Source: Tyzzerella sp. UBA1042 (lineage in GTDB: Bacteria > Bacillota > Clostridia > Lachnospirales > Anaerotignaceae). From it: 39,248 nucleotides of DNA. The DNA lies in the NCBI GenBank assembly GCA_002316675.1, contig DCDZ01000024.1, forward strand, positions 406 to 39,653. The letters are read 5' to 3'. The notes below the pieces were generated by a model. The model was not told the DNA's origin. It ran no database searches and worked only from the letters and a program-made list of their open reading frames with translations. Shown in pieces: positions 8,702 through 17,864 of this stretch; position 1 is the first letter of the stretch; every line of letters starts with the position of its first letter. Both the position numbers and the translations under genes were made by a program.

Positions 8702-9229
8702 ATGCCAGTGCACAAGGCAATTGGTTCCAAGAAAGATTTCGCCAATTTGGATGAGGATGCATTGTTGGCCGAGTATAATGCTTGCGTACAGAATATCATT
8801 GATAACCCAATGGTTAGAAAAATGGACTCCTTCGTACAGCACTGCAATACAAGCAGGTTACAGCATAGTATTAACGTATCTTACTACAGCTTTTTGGTTT
8901 GCTACCGCATGGGGTGGGACTATCGTTCTGCTGCCAGAGCGGGACTTCTTCATGATTTATTCTTCTATGATTGGAGAACAAAAAAGGGGCTGCGCAGTAG
9001 CCATGCGTCTTGGCACCCAAGGGTAGCTTTGGATAATGCAAAAAAAATTACAGAGCTGAATAAGGTTGAAAAAGATGCTATTTTAAAGCATATGTGGCCA
9101 TGCACAATCATTCCTCCCAGATACATCGAATCCTATGTGCTTACTTTTGTTGATAAGGTTTGTGCGGTCTGCGAGGTTGCAGAGCGCAAATATCAGAGGG
9201 TTCGTGTGGGAAAAGTTGCGGTATCTTAA
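8702..9229 (+). CDS. HD-domain phosphohydrolase-like protein
   Basis: A 175-residue protein with a full set of HD-superfamily metal ligands: His55 (LQHSINVS), the His84-Asp85 doublet (GLLHDLFFYDW), His101/His105 (HASWHP), His130 (LKHMWP) and Asp151 (FVDKVCAV). Such proteins are metal-dependent phosphohydrolases acting on nucleotides or related phosphates; the substrate is not predictable here. The ATG at 8702 is chosen because AAAGGA lies 4 nt upstream; a GTG at 8708 is possible. Upstream in-frame codons lack a ribosome binding site. It is monocistronic, with its own promoter and terminator. Confidence 0.8.
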   Translation: MPVHKAIGSKKDFANLDEDALLAEYNACVQNIIDNPMVRKMDSFVQHCNTSRLQHSINVSYYSFLVCYRMGWDYRSAARAGLLHDLFFYDWRTKKGLRSSHASWHPRVALDNAKKITELNKVEKDAILKHMWPCTIIPPRYIESYVLTFVDKVCAVCEVAERKYQRVRVGKVAVS

Positions 9230-9266
9230 AGGAGCCTAATTTCATAGCATCAAATTGTAGTCTACG

Positions 9267-9297
9267 GCGATATCCACTTTGGGTATCGCTGTTTTTT
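9267..9297 (+). terminator. terminator of the HD-domain gene
   Basis: GCGATATCC (9267-9275) pairs with GGGTATCGC (9281-9289) around a 5-nt loop, followed by TG and six T (9292-9297). Confidence 0.85.
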
Positions 9298-9401
9298 CAT
9301 GGGCTTTTTCTCCGCAGCCATCGACTCTTTATTTTAAAAACTCATATTTTTCCGGTGATACAGAAATCATTTCCCTTCCCTACTCTTTTATATTCGTAAT
9401 G

Positions 9402-9452
9402 AAAAAAACAGGTACTCCAAGTTTTTTACAAACTCATGAATACCTGCTTTTT
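9402..9452 (-). terminator. terminator of pyc
   Basis: Minus strand: GCAGGTA pairs with TACCTG across a loop that holds a further GAGTTT/AACTT-type pairing, followed by seven T (9402-9408). It lies about 45 nt after the pyc stop. A-runs upstream allow activity on the other strand too. Confidence 0.8.
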
Positions 9453-9497
9453 CTCTTGTAAAGCACCCTCAAAGCTTCTATACTTGACGGCTTTTGA

Positions 9498-12400
9498 TTA
9501 CTCCTTTGCAAAGGAAATCAAAAGGTCTCCCTGGCTTACCTTTTCGCCCTCAACGGCATAAATCTTATCAATAATGCCATCTTCCTTCGCCACGATGGAG
9601 GTCTCCATCTTCATTGCTTCTACCGTAAGCAAAGGCTGATTTTTCTTCACTGCGTCCCCTTCTTTTACAAAGACCTTGCTGATGGTACCAGGGATAGAAG
9701 AACCTAAATGGAAGGGATTGTTTTTATCCGCCTTCAATTTGCGGTCGCTCTTTACTTCCAAGTTTTTATCTAATACCTTTACTTCACGCACCGCCCCATT
9801 GATTTCAAAGGTCAGGTTGCGGAAGCCTTCGGCATCCGGATCAGACATATCCAAATATTTAATGAGAATATTCTTGCCTTCACCAATTTCGATGGAGGTC
9901 TCTTCCCCTTTTGCCAGGCCGAAGAAATATACGTCACTGGTCAGCTTGGAAACATCAGTATAGTATTCCCAATGATAGCAATAATCATCGTAAACCTTGG
10001 GATACATTGCGTAGCTGATGATGTTTCTGGGGTTGATGCGCTTCATGGTATGGGTTTCAAGCAAATGTTTCTCGATTGCCTTCAAATCCGCAGGCGGCAA
10101 TAATGCACCAGCTCTGCCCTCAATGGGCTTTTTGCCCTTTAACACAATCTTTTGCAGTTCCTCGGGGAAACCGCCCTCAGGACGGCCGATATTGCCCATG
10201 AAATAATCTACAACGGAGTCAGGATAAGATAAATCCTTGCCCTCCGTCAAAATATTCTCTTGGTTCAAGCCGTTTTTCGACATGAAAATCGCCATATCTC
10301 CAACTACCTTAGAGGAAGGTGTTACTTTAATAATGTTGCCCAAAAGGTCATTGGCTTGCTTATACAGCTGTTTGATTTCCTCAAAATTATCAGCGGAACC
10401 CATGGCCTTCACCTGGGCTAACAGGTTGGAATACTGGCCGCCGGGAATTTCATACTTGTAGATTTCTGTATTGGGTGTTTTCATTTCACTTTCAAAACCT
10501 GTGAAAATTTGACGAACCCCTTCATAGTAACGGCTCAATTCAACCAACTGATCGGTATCCAAGCCAGTGTCTCGTTCTGTTCCCTTTAATGCCTCAACAA
10601 CAGAGTTCATGGAGGGCTGGCTAGTTAAGGAGCTCATGGACTGGATTGCCATATCGGCAATATTGACCCCGGCCTCGGCTGCCATTAACACAGTGCTCAC
10701 ACCATTGCCTGTGGTATCATGGGTATGCAGATGCAAAGGGATATTCAATTCAGCCTTTAATGCCGTAAACAATTTCTTTGCGGCATAAGGCTTCATCAAG
10801 CCTGCCATATCCTTGATGGCAAAAATGTGACAGCCCAAGGCTTCCAATTCCTTTGCCTTGCGCACATAATAGTCCAAAGTATATTTTGTTTCCTTGGGAT
10901 TTAAAATATCGCCGGTATAGCAGATGGCACCCTCAACAATTTTTCCTGTCTTTAAGGATTCTTCAATGGGCATTTTCATATTTTCGATCCAGTTTAAGCT
11001 ATCGAAAATACGGAACACATCCACGCCTCTTTCCGCAGAAATTTTAATAAATTCCCGCACCACGTTATCGGGGTAGTTTGCATAGCCCACCGCATTGGAG
11101 GCACGCAGAAGCATCTGAATGAGAGTGTTTGGCATTGCCTTGGACAACTGCTGTAGGCGAATCCAAGGGGATTCCTTTAAGAAACGGTAAGCAACATCAA
11201 AGGTTGCGCCACCCCATGCTTCCACAGAGAAGCCCTTTTCCATCGCCATATTGGTTGCCGGTGCGGCAACGATTAAATCGTTGGTACGCAAACGTGTGGC
11301 CATCAAGGACTGATGGGCATCACGCATTGTTGTATCCGTCACAAACAGGCGTTTTTCCTTCATTAAGTTCTGGGTAAAGTCTTTCGCACCCATCTTTAAG
11401 AAAGCATTCTTCGCACCGTTTACTTCAATGGTGGAGCCATCCTCATTTTGTCCAAAGGAAGGAGGGGCAATTTTATCAAATTCCGGTTTTTTTCCCTTTG
11501 ATTCATTGACAATTTTATTGCCGATAAATTCGGCAATTTTTGTTGCCCTGTCTTTTCCAGGAATAATATGGAATAGTTCGGGTGTATTTTCGATAAAGGT
11601 TGTTGTACATTTTCCGTCATTCCAAATCTGGCTTTGCAGCACATTGATTAGGAAAGGAATATTGGTCTTCACACCACGGATTCTTGTCTCCTTCATGGCA
11701 CGAATGGCCTTCCTTGTGGCATTTGCAAAGCGTCTGTCGTGGGCAATGACTTTTACAAGCAAGCTGTCATAGTAAGGGGTAATTTCCCCGCCTGTGTATG
11801 CAGTGCCGCCATCCAAACGAATGCCGTTGCCCGCAGGAGAGCGGTAAACATTAATTTTCCCCGTATCCGGCAAGAAATTGTTTGCAGGGTCCTCTGTTGT
11901 AATACGCAGCTGAATGGCAAAACCATTGCAGGTAATGTCATTTTGAGAAGCAATGCCGATTTCAGGAGAATCCAGGGCATATCCTTCTTCCACCAAAATC
12001 TGTGTCTGCACAATATCAATCCCCGTTACCTCTTCCGTTACGGTATGCTCCACCTGAATTCTGGGGTTCATTTCGATAAAATAGTAATTCTCATCGGCAT
12101 CCACCAAAAATTCCAAGGTACCGGCATTTTTATATCGAACGTGCTTTGACAACCGAACGGCATCCGCAAAAATCTTCTCTCTGACACCGTCACTGATGGT
12201 GAAGGCTGGGGCAAATTCCACTACCTTCTGGTGGCGTCTTTGTACGGAACAGTCACGGTCAAACAGATGGACTACGTTGCCGTATTTATCTCCCAAAATC
12301 TGTACCTCAATATGCTTGGGGTTGCGCAGATATTTCTCAACAAAAATTTTATCATCGCCAAATGCTTTTTTGGCTTCATTTCTTGCCTCTTCAAATTCCT

Positions 12401-12959
12401 TTGGCATTTGATCTGCGCTGTTTACAATACGCATACCACGGCCGCCGCCGCCGTTGCTTGCCTTCAGCATAACGGGATAGCCAACCTGATCCGCCACGGC
12501 TAACACTTCGTTCAAATCACGGATTGCATGGTCAACACCGGGGATGATTGGTACATGACATTCAATAGCTATTTGCTTTGAGGAGATTTTATCTCCCATG
12601 GCATACATAACCTCAACCTCAGGGCCAATAAAAGCAATGCCCGCTTTTTTACAAGCAGAAACAAAGTCTGGATTTTCGGAGAGGAAGCCGTATCCGGGGT
12701 GAATTGCATCCGCCCCCTTCGCCTTCGCAATCTTAATAATATTATCAATATCCAAATATGCGTCAATAGGCCCTTTTTCGGGATTTAGCATATATGCCTC
12801 GTCTGTTTTTGTACGGAAAAGAGAGTATTTATCTTCTTTGGAAAAGATACCTATAGTCTGAATGCCCAGCTCGTTCAGGGCACGATACACGCGAATGGCA
12901 ATTTCGCCACGGTTCGCTACAAGCACCTTTTTAAACTTCTTAATTTGTACTTCCTGCAT
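9498..12959 (-). CDS. pyc: pyruvate carboxylase
   Basis: A 1153-residue single-chain biotin enzyme that carboxylates pyruvate to oxaloacetate with ATP and bicarbonate, feeding aspartate, malate and fumarate. Order of parts: biotin carboxylase (about 1-460, with VANRGEIAIR at the start and the GGGGRGM loop), carboxyltransferase (about 535-810, with TDTTMRDAHQS), the PC tetramerisation region, and a C-terminal biotinyl domain whose EAMKMET motif carries the biotin lysine at Lys1117. The length fits full-length alpha4-type PYC. AAGGAGG lies 7 nt before the ATG at 12959. It is monocistronic: its own promoter (13029-13057) is overlapped by an imperfect palindrome, and a terminator follows. Biotin ligase is not in the window. 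Confidence 0.98.
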   Translation of the reverse strand: MQEVQIKKFKKVLVANRGEIAIRVYRALNELGIQTIGIFSKEDKYSLFRTKTDEAYMLNPEKGPIDAYLDIDNIIKIAKAKGADAIHPGYGFLSENPDFVSACKKAGIAFIGPEVEVMYAMGDKISSKQIAIECHVPIIPGVDHAIRDLNEVLAVADQVGYPVMLKASNGGGGRGMRIVNSADQMPKEFEEARNEAKKAFGDDKIFVEKYLRNPKHIEVQILGDKYGNVVHLFDRDCSVQRRHQKVVEFAPAFTISDGVREKIFADAVRLSKHVRYKNAGTLEFLVDADENYYFIEMNPRIQVEHTVTEEVTGIDIVQTQILVEEGYALDSPEIGIASQNDITCNGFAIQLRITTEDPANNFLPDTGKINVYRSPAGNGIRLDGGTAYTGGEITPYYDSLLVKVIAHDRRFANATRKAIRAMKETRIRGVKTNIPFLINVLQSQIWNDGKCTTTFIENTPELFHIIPGKDRATKIAEFIGNKIVNESKGKKPEFDKIAPPSFGQNEDGSTIEVNGAKNAFLKMGAKDFTQNLMKEKRLFVTDTTMRDAHQSLMATRLRTNDLIVAAPATNMAMEKGFSVEAWGGATFDVAYRFLKESPWIRLQQLSKAMPNTLIQMLLRASNAVGYANYPDNVVREFIKISAERGVDVFRIFDSLNWIENMKMPIEESLKTGKIVEGAICYTGDILNPKETKYTLDYYVRKAKELEALGCHIFAIKDMAGLMKPYAAKKLFTALKAELNIPLHLHTHDTTGNGVSTVLMAAEAGVNIADMAIQSMSSLTSQPSMNSVVEALKGTERDTGLDTDQLVELSRYYEGVRQIFTGFESEMKTPNTEIYKYEIPGGQYSNLLAQVKAMGSADNFEEIKQLYKQANDLLGNIIKVTPSSKVVGDMAIFMSKNGLNQENILTEGKDLSYPDSVVDYFMGNIGRPEGGFPEELQKIVLKGKKPIEGRAGALLPPADLKAIEKHLLETHTMKRINPRNIISYAMYPKVYDDYCYHWEYYTDVSKLTSDVYFFGLAKGEETSIEIGEGKNILIKYLDMSDPDAEGFRNLTFEINGAVREVKVLDKNLEVKSDRKLKADKNNPFHLGSSIPGTISKVFVKEGDAVKKNQPLLTVEAMKMETSIVAKEDGIIDKIYAVEGEKVSQGDLLISFAKE

Positions 12960-13028
12960 TTTTATACCTCCTTAATCATTATGCTTTTAAATGAAAACCC
13001 AAAGTTCACAATAAAAACCTTGTTTTCT

Positions 13029-13061
13029 ATTATAATATACGTTAGCTTATTCGTAAACTAA
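13029..13061 (-). promoter_or_regulatory. pyc promoter with overlapping inverted repeat
   Basis: Minus strand: -35 TTTACG (13052-13057), 17-bp spacer, -10 TATAAT (13029-13034). An interrupted palindrome, TTAG-n-TTA-nnnn-TAA-n-CTAA (13042-13061), covers the -35 and half the spacer, the usual place for a repressor operator. It is not the BirA, Rex or CIRCE consensus as I know them. Confidence 0.65.
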
Positions 13062-13102
13062 AAATCTGTAGAGAATTGTATAAGTAAAACTTATATGCTT
13101 CG

Positions 13103-14503
13103 TCATTTTTTTGCTTTGGGGAAAACCACTCCTAATAAATGTAGCAGGTTTTTACATTCAATGACCTCTAAATTATCCAATTTTACTTTTCTTGCCGCCT
13201 CGGCGGCTACAAACACCTTGGTAAAGCCCATTCTATCCAGCTCTCGAATGCGCCCTTCCATAGCCGGTATTTTTTTCAACTCGCCTGTCAAACCAACATC
13301 GGCAATAAAAGCCCAGTCGGAGGGCAAAGGAACATCCTTTACGCCGGATACAATGCTCATCAGCACCGCAAGGCTTGCCGCTTGCTCTTTTAAATACAGG
13401 CCGCCTGTTGTTTTCACAACCACATTCTTATCATATAGTTTTAACCCGCCCCGCTGTTCCAATACGGATAAAAGGGTGTTCAGGGTATCTTTTTTCATAT
13501 TTTCGCTGATTCTTAAGGGATACGGCGTAAAGGAATTGGAAACAAGGCTCTCAATTTCCGCCACAACTGCTCTGGAGCCTTCCCGCAAAACTGTGAGGGC
13601 ACTTCCGGAAACAGCATCCTCTTTGTGCCTTTTTGTCATAAAATATTCCGAAGGATTATCAATGGAAGACAAGCCCTTTTCTGTCATAGAAAAAAATCCC
13701 ATTTCCCCCGTACTCCCAAAGCGGTTTTTGGTAGCGATCAAGCTTCGCAGCTCCTCCGCCCCTTCTCCCTCTAAAACAAGGACTGTATCAACCAAATGTT
13801 CCAATGCCCGCAGTCCGGCAATTTCGTCGTTTTTGTTCATCTGTCCAATCATAAAAACCGCCCGAGGTCTGGCTTTATTTTTTGCACTTTGCACCAATGC
13901 CGAGGCGCACTCCATAGTTTGTGTGGGGTTTCCCGCTCTGGAGGGGTAAAATTCCGCCAAAGCAAAGGTTTGGATGCTATCCAAAATAATAAAATCCGCA
14001 TCCACCTCTAAAATTGCCTCCAAGGTGCGGTCCATAGAGGTATCCGCCAATATCCAAATATTTTCCTCTACTTTTTCCAAAATGCGGTCTGCTCTGCTTT
14101 TGATTTGGCTGTCACTTTCTTCCCCGGAAGCATAAAGCACCCGCTTTCCGCTTTTCGCCAGTTTTCCCGCCACCATGAGGGATAACGTGGATTTTCCGCC
14201 GCCGGGAGGGGAGGTAATAATGGTAACGGAATCACGCACAATACCGCCGCCCATGACCCGGTCGAACTCGGCAATCCCTGTCAGCAGGCGTTCATCCCCA
14301 ACGATTTCAACCTCTGACAAACGGGTAACACTTTGTGCCAAGGAAGATTTGGCTGGTGCTTTTCCAAAAGCCTGTCCCCTTTGCCCTTTTATCTCTTCCC
14401 GCTCTTCAAATGAGTTCCATGCTCCACAAGTTGTGCATCTTCCCGCCCATTTTAGGCTTTTATATCCACACTCGGAACAAACAAACACAGTTTTTGTCTT
14501 CAT
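13103..14503 (-). CDS. radA: DNA repair protein RadA (Sms)
   Basis: A 466-residue RecA-like ATPase/helicase that processes branch-migration intermediates in recombinational repair. An N-terminal C4 zinc finger uses Cys9, Cys12, Cys23 and Cys26; Walker A is SPPGGGKST (98-106); the RadA-specific KNRFG motif is at 259-263; a Lon-like C-terminal domain ends the protein (ADVGLTGELKKI). The first glycine of the usual Walker A (GxPGxGKS) is Ser here. I chose the ATG at 14503, where RadA proteins normally begin (MKTK), behind GGGAGTGGGG; upstream in-frame codons run through a terminator. It lies downstream of clpC with one small gene between. Confidence 0.96.
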   Translation of the reverse strand: MKTKTVFVCSECGYKSLKWAGRCTTCGAWNSFEEREEIKGQRGQAFGKAPAKSSLAQSVTRLSEVEIVGDERLLTGIAEFDRVMGGGIVRDSVTIITSPPGGGKSTLSLMVAGKLAKSGKRVLYASGEESDSQIKSRADRILEKVEENIWILADTSMDRTLEAILEVDADFIILDSIQTFALAEFYPSRAGNPTQTMECASALVQSAKNKARPRAVFMIGQMNKNDEIAGLRALEHLVDTVLVLEGEGAEELRSLIATKNRFGSTGEMGFFSMTEKGLSSIDNPSEYFMTKRHKEDAVSGSALTVLREGSRAVVAEIESLVSNSFTPYPLRISENMKKDTLNTLLSVLEQRGGLKLYDKNVVVKTTGGLYLKEQAASLAVLMSIVSGVKDVPLPSDWAFIADVGLTGELKKIPAMEGRIRELDRMGFTKVFVAAEAARKVKLDNLEVIECKNLLHLLGVVFPKAKK

Positions 14504-14538
14504 TTCCCCACTCCCAACAAATTCCAATCTATATTTAG

Positions 14539-14572
14539 AAAAAAGTGGGCTGTATGCAATACAGTCCACTTA
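14539..14572 (-). terminator. terminator between the 136-residue gene and radA
   Basis: AGTGGGCTGTAT (14544-14555) and ATACAGTCCACT (14559-14570) form a 12-bp stem with one G-U pair, followed on the minus strand by six T. It separates radA from the upstream gene, so radA needs its own promoter or read-through. Confidence 0.85.
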
Positions 14573-14610
14573 AAATCTATTCACCATTTTTTAATCCATC
14601 TTTTTGGTTC

Positions 14611-15021
14611 TCAAACCTTTTCGATCTTTATAAAAGGCGTATTATTCTGCAGCTCTACACCGATGGTTACCTTGCCCGCCATATTGGTTTTTACTTTTCC
14701 AACATTCACATCATCAATCAAAACCTTATATTCCGTAGTGGGCTCCATTTCCAAGGTCAGCTGTACATCCTCATGACCTTCTACCATGAAAAACGCACCC
14801 TTTTCTGTGAATGTAAACTTATGTATGGTAGCGCCGGGCACTACCTCCATAAGCATTTTTCCGTTTTTCTCAAGCTTAGTAATTTCATTGTATGTTTTAA
14901 CCTTGTAAAGATCCCCTTTTACTTCAAAATCCAAAACTTTTTTCTTTTCATCCATTAGATAATTGCCAAAACTGATGCTTCCATCTGCTTCCTGACGGAT
15001 CAATTCCTCGATTACAGCCAT
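14611..15021 (-). CDS. conserved hypothetical protein, beta-rich
   Basis: A 136-residue protein starting at the ATG at 15021, with GGGAGGT 7 nt upstream. It is rich in alternating hydrophobic and charged residues typical of beta sandwiches and has no signal peptide, membrane segment or catalytic motif. From memory, close relatives occur in Lachnospiraceae and are sometimes labelled 'endosialidase' by automatic annotation; nothing in the sequence supports sialidase activity, for example no Asp box. It lies between clpC and radA on the same strand. I see no terminator after clpC, so it may be partly co-transcribed with it, although an extended -10 (TATAAT at 15115-15120) is also present. Function unknown. 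Confidence 0.8.
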   Translation of the reverse strand: MAVIEELIRQEADGSISFGNYLMDEKKKVLDFEVKGDLYKVKTYNEITKLEKNGKMLMEVVPGATIHKFTFTEKGAFFMVEGHEDVQLTLEMEPTTEYKVLIDDVNVGKVKTNMAGKVTIGVELQNNTPFIKIEKV

Positions 15022-15179
15022 TTTGCTACCTCCCAAAAATATCACTTTCGCAGTATGCTTTCGATATAAAAGCTAATATATCGCCAAATTTCTCTTTCTA
15101 TTTGGATTAGATTGATTATAACACAAAACAAATCTTTGGTATATAGCTAAATGCATGAATTCAAAAGGAAAAATTTCAA

Positions 15180-17627
15180 TTATTTTACAGTTCTAAAGGA
15201 AAATCCGTTTGGTTTCACACCCACAGAAATCTTGCTTCCTTTTTGGAAACTCCCGCTTAAAAATTCCTCCGCAAAAGCATCCTCAATTTTGTTTTGCAGC
15301 GCACGGCGTAAGGGCCTTGCTCCGTATGCCTTGTCATAACCTACCTCCGCAATTTTTTCAATCGCTTTGTCTGTAAAGGTCAACTTGATGCTCATATTTT
15401 CCTGCACCCTTTGTGACAGGGTTTTCGCCATGATTTTCACAATTTCTATGATGTCCTCTTGTCCCAAAGGATGGAACACGATAATATCATCAATACGGTT
15501 GATAAATTCCGGCTTGAATATGTTTTTCACTTCGTCCATAACATTCTTTTTCATCACTTCATAGCTTTGCTCCGCCGTTTCCACGCTGGTAAAGCCCATC
15601 CTTTTTGGTGCAACAATGCTTCTTGCGCCGGCATTGGAGGTCATGATGATCACAGTATTTTTAAAATCAATTTTTCTGCCCTGTCCATCGGTAATATGGC
15701 CGTCATCCAGCACCTGCAAAAGGATATTGAACACTTCGGGAGACGCCTTTTCGATTTCATCAAAAAGCACTACGGAATAGGGGTTGCGTCGCACCTTTTC
15801 GCTGAGCTGACCGCCCTCTTCATAGCCCACATATCCCGGAGGGGCACCAACCATTCTGGCCACACTGTGTTTTTCCATATATTCAGACATATCAATGCGG
15901 ATCATTGCGCTTTCATCCCCAAAAAGTGCCTGAGCCAATGCTTTCGACAGTTCCGTTTTTCCTACACCTGTGGGCCCTAAAAACAAGAAGGAGCCAATGG
16001 GTCTATTAGGGTCCTTTAAGCCTACCCGCCCCCGGCGAATGGCTTTGGCAACGGCCTTCACCGCTTCGTGCTGACCCACTACTCTTTCATGGAGTGTATC
16101 CTCAAGGGCAAGTAATCTTGCCGTTTCTTCGGATTTGATGCTTTGCAAAGGAATTCCCGTCCAACGGGAAAGCACCTCCGCCACTTCCTCCGGCGTTACT
16201 GTATGGTCGTTGGTCACAGTATTCTTTTCCCATTCCTTCTGGGCTTCTTTTAGTTGCAAACGCAATGCATCCTGCTGTTTCTTAATTTCGCACGCTTTTT
16301 CAAAATCCTCGGTTTTAATGGACTCCTCTTTCTCTTTTTCCATCTCTGCCAATTTATTTTGTAAATCCTTCACCGGCATGGGTGCAGCATAGGTTTTTAA
16401 CCGCAGACGAGAGGCTGCCTCATCAATAAGGTCAATGGCTTTATCGGGCAAAAACCTGTCTGTCACATAACGCATGGAAAGCTTTACCGCCGCTTCCACC
16501 GCTTCATCTGTAATGGTCACCTTATGATGCACCTCATATCTGTCCCGCAGTGCCCGCAGCATTTCAATGGCGGACTGCTCGCTTGGTTCCTCCACCTTGA
16601 CAGGCTGGAAACGGCGTTCAAAAGCGGCATCCTTTTCGATATACTTGCGGTATTCATCCAGCGTGGTTGCACCAATCAACTGAATTTCACCCCGGGCAAG
16701 GGAGGGCTTTAAAATATTAGAGGCATCAATTGCCCCCTCCGCCGCACCTGCACCGATAATGGTATGAATTTCATCCACAAATAAAATGATATTTCCATCG
16801 GCTTTCACCTCGACCAAGGCTTTTTTCATCCTGTCCTCAAATTCACCCCGGTATTTTGAACCGGCGATGACAGCGGAAAGATCCAAGCTGATAATTTTTT
16901 TATTCTTCAGCATTTCGGGAATGTTTCCCTCGGCAATTTTTTGTGCCAATCCCTCCACAATTGCAGTTTTCCCCACACCGGGATCCCCCACAAGACAGGG
17001 ATTGTTTTTTGTTCTTCTGCTTAAAATTTGAATAATCCGCTCGATCTCCGTATCTCTGCCCACAATGGGATCAAATTTATTGTTTTTTGCCATTTCCGTA
17101 AAATTACGGCTAAACTTATCCAGGGTTTCCGTTGCGGATTTTTCCTTTTCCTCCCCATTTGTATTCATACCCCGCATTCCTGCGGCTTCATTCTCACCGG
17201 CGCCTAGCATACTCATAATATCAGCATACACCTGCTGACGGTTTACGTTTAAATCCATCAAAATTTTTGTTGCGATATTATCCTCCTCACGAATTAAGGA
17301 AATCAGCATATGCTCGGTTCCAACATAGCCCATACCCATTTTCATTGCCTCCTGCAGGCCAAACTCAACAATTCTTTTTGCTCTAGGTGTATAATCCACA
17401 GGGACAAAAAAGGTTCTGTTGTGTTCGTTCAACGCAACAATGCGCTCCATAATCTGATGATAGGTAACCCCTTGTATTTCTAATGCTTTTGCCGCCACAC
17501 TTTCTTGAACAAGGGTCAGCCCAAGTAAAATATGCTCGGTTCCCACATACTTATTTCCCAGCTTTAGCGCAGCTTCTTGCGCTCTTGCCAAAACTTCCTG
17601 TGCTTTTTTTGTATATTTCCCTTCCAT
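15180..17627 (-). CDS. clpC: ATP-dependent Clp protease ATPase subunit ClpC
   Basis: An 815-residue Hsp100 unfoldase that feeds substrates to ClpP. Parts in order: double Clp N repeat (about 4-145), first AAA+ with GDPGVGKT (214-221) and ILFVDE, a short middle domain with a UVR-like segment (about 418-470), second AAA+ with GPTGVGKT (551-558), and the C-terminal domain. The short middle domain distinguishes it from ClpB. The ATG at 17627 is chosen because AAGGAAGGTGA lies upstream; earlier in-frame Met codons fall in a CIRCE-like repeat. In bacilli clpC follows ctsR-mcsA-mcsB; none of these is here and no CtsR heptad repeat is visible. Instead a degenerate CIRCE lies directly upstream. Confidence 0.96.
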   Translation of the reverse strand: MEGKYTKKAQEVLARAQEAALKLGNKYVGTEHILLGLTLVQESVAAKALEIQGVTYHQIMERIVALNEHNRTFFVPVDYTPRAKRIVEFGLQEAMKMGMGYVGTEHMLISLIREEDNIATKILMDLNVNRQQVYADIMSMLGAGENEAAGMRGMNTNGEEKEKSATETLDKFSRNFTEMAKNNKFDPIVGRDTEIERIIQILSRRTKNNPCLVGDPGVGKTAIVEGLAQKIAEGNIPEMLKNKKIISLDLSAVIAGSKYRGEFEDRMKKALVEVKADGNIILFVDEIHTIIGAGAAEGAIDASNILKPSLARGEIQLIGATTLDEYRKYIEKDAAFERRFQPVKVEEPSEQSAIEMLRALRDRYEVHHKVTITDEAVEAAVKLSMRYVTDRFLPDKAIDLIDEAASRLRLKTYAAPMPVKDLQNKLAEMEKEKEESIKTEDFEKACEIKKQQDALRLQLKEAQKEWEKNTVTNDHTVTPEEVAEVLSRWTGIPLQSIKSEETARLLALEDTLHERVVGQHEAVKAVAKAIRRGRVGLKDPNRPIGSFLFLGPTGVGKTELSKALAQALFGDESAMIRIDMSEYMEKHSVARMVGAPPGYVGYEEGGQLSEKVRRNPYSVVLFDEIEKASPEVFNILLQVLDDGHITDGQGRKIDFKNTVIIMTSNAGARSIVAPKRMGFTSVETAEQSYEVMKKNVMDEVKNIFKPEFINRIDDIIVFHPLGQEDIIEIVKIMAKTLSQRVQENMSIKLTFTDKAIEKIAEVGYDKAYGARPLRRALQNKIEDAFAEEFLSGSFQKGSKISVGVKPNGFSFRTVK

Positions 17628-17649
17628 GCGCTTCACCTTCCTTATCTTG

Positions 17650-17676
17650 TTAGCCATCAAGGCTTGTGATTGCTAA
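17650..17676. promoter_or_regulatory. degenerate CIRCE in front of clpC
   Basis: On the minus strand TTAGCAATC, 9-nt spacer, GATGGCTAA: 15 of 18 positions match the CIRCE consensus with the correct spacing. It ends 23 nt before the clpC start, a usual position for CIRCE within 5' untranslated regions. Confidence 0.7.
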
Positions 17677-17827
17677 TAGTCGTCTAAAATATAAAGAACC
17701 TTTCAGTTCTTTATTCTTTTGCCAAATATAATAATTATACGGTAAAAATGATTTGAAGATGCCAAAAATCCATGGGAATACAGCAGAAAACCATGCATCC
17801 GTCCCATCATTATCATTTAATACCCAT

Positions 17828-17856
17828 ATTATAATACACAAATTCGGAAAATGCAA
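17828..17856 (-). promoter_or_regulatory. possible clpC promoter
   Basis: Minus strand: -35 TTGCAT (17851-17856), 17-bp spacer, -10 TATAAT (17828-17833). The leader would be about 190 nt. A second TATAAT (17734-17739) with a poor -35 lies closer, and an AAAGAAC/GTTCTTT hairpin occurs in the leader near 17692-17712. Confidence 0.45.
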
Positions 17857-17864
17857 AGCTTGTT

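Noticed and set aside
13095..13949. Plus-strand ORF of 284 codons opposite radA
   Set aside because: It lies antisense to motif-verified radA, and its Ser/Ala/Phe-rich product is typical of a reverse-frame shadow.
17628..17864. CtsR operator upstream of clpC
   Set aside because: No direct GGTCAAA-type heptad repeat is present; the only recognisable site is the degenerate CIRCE.
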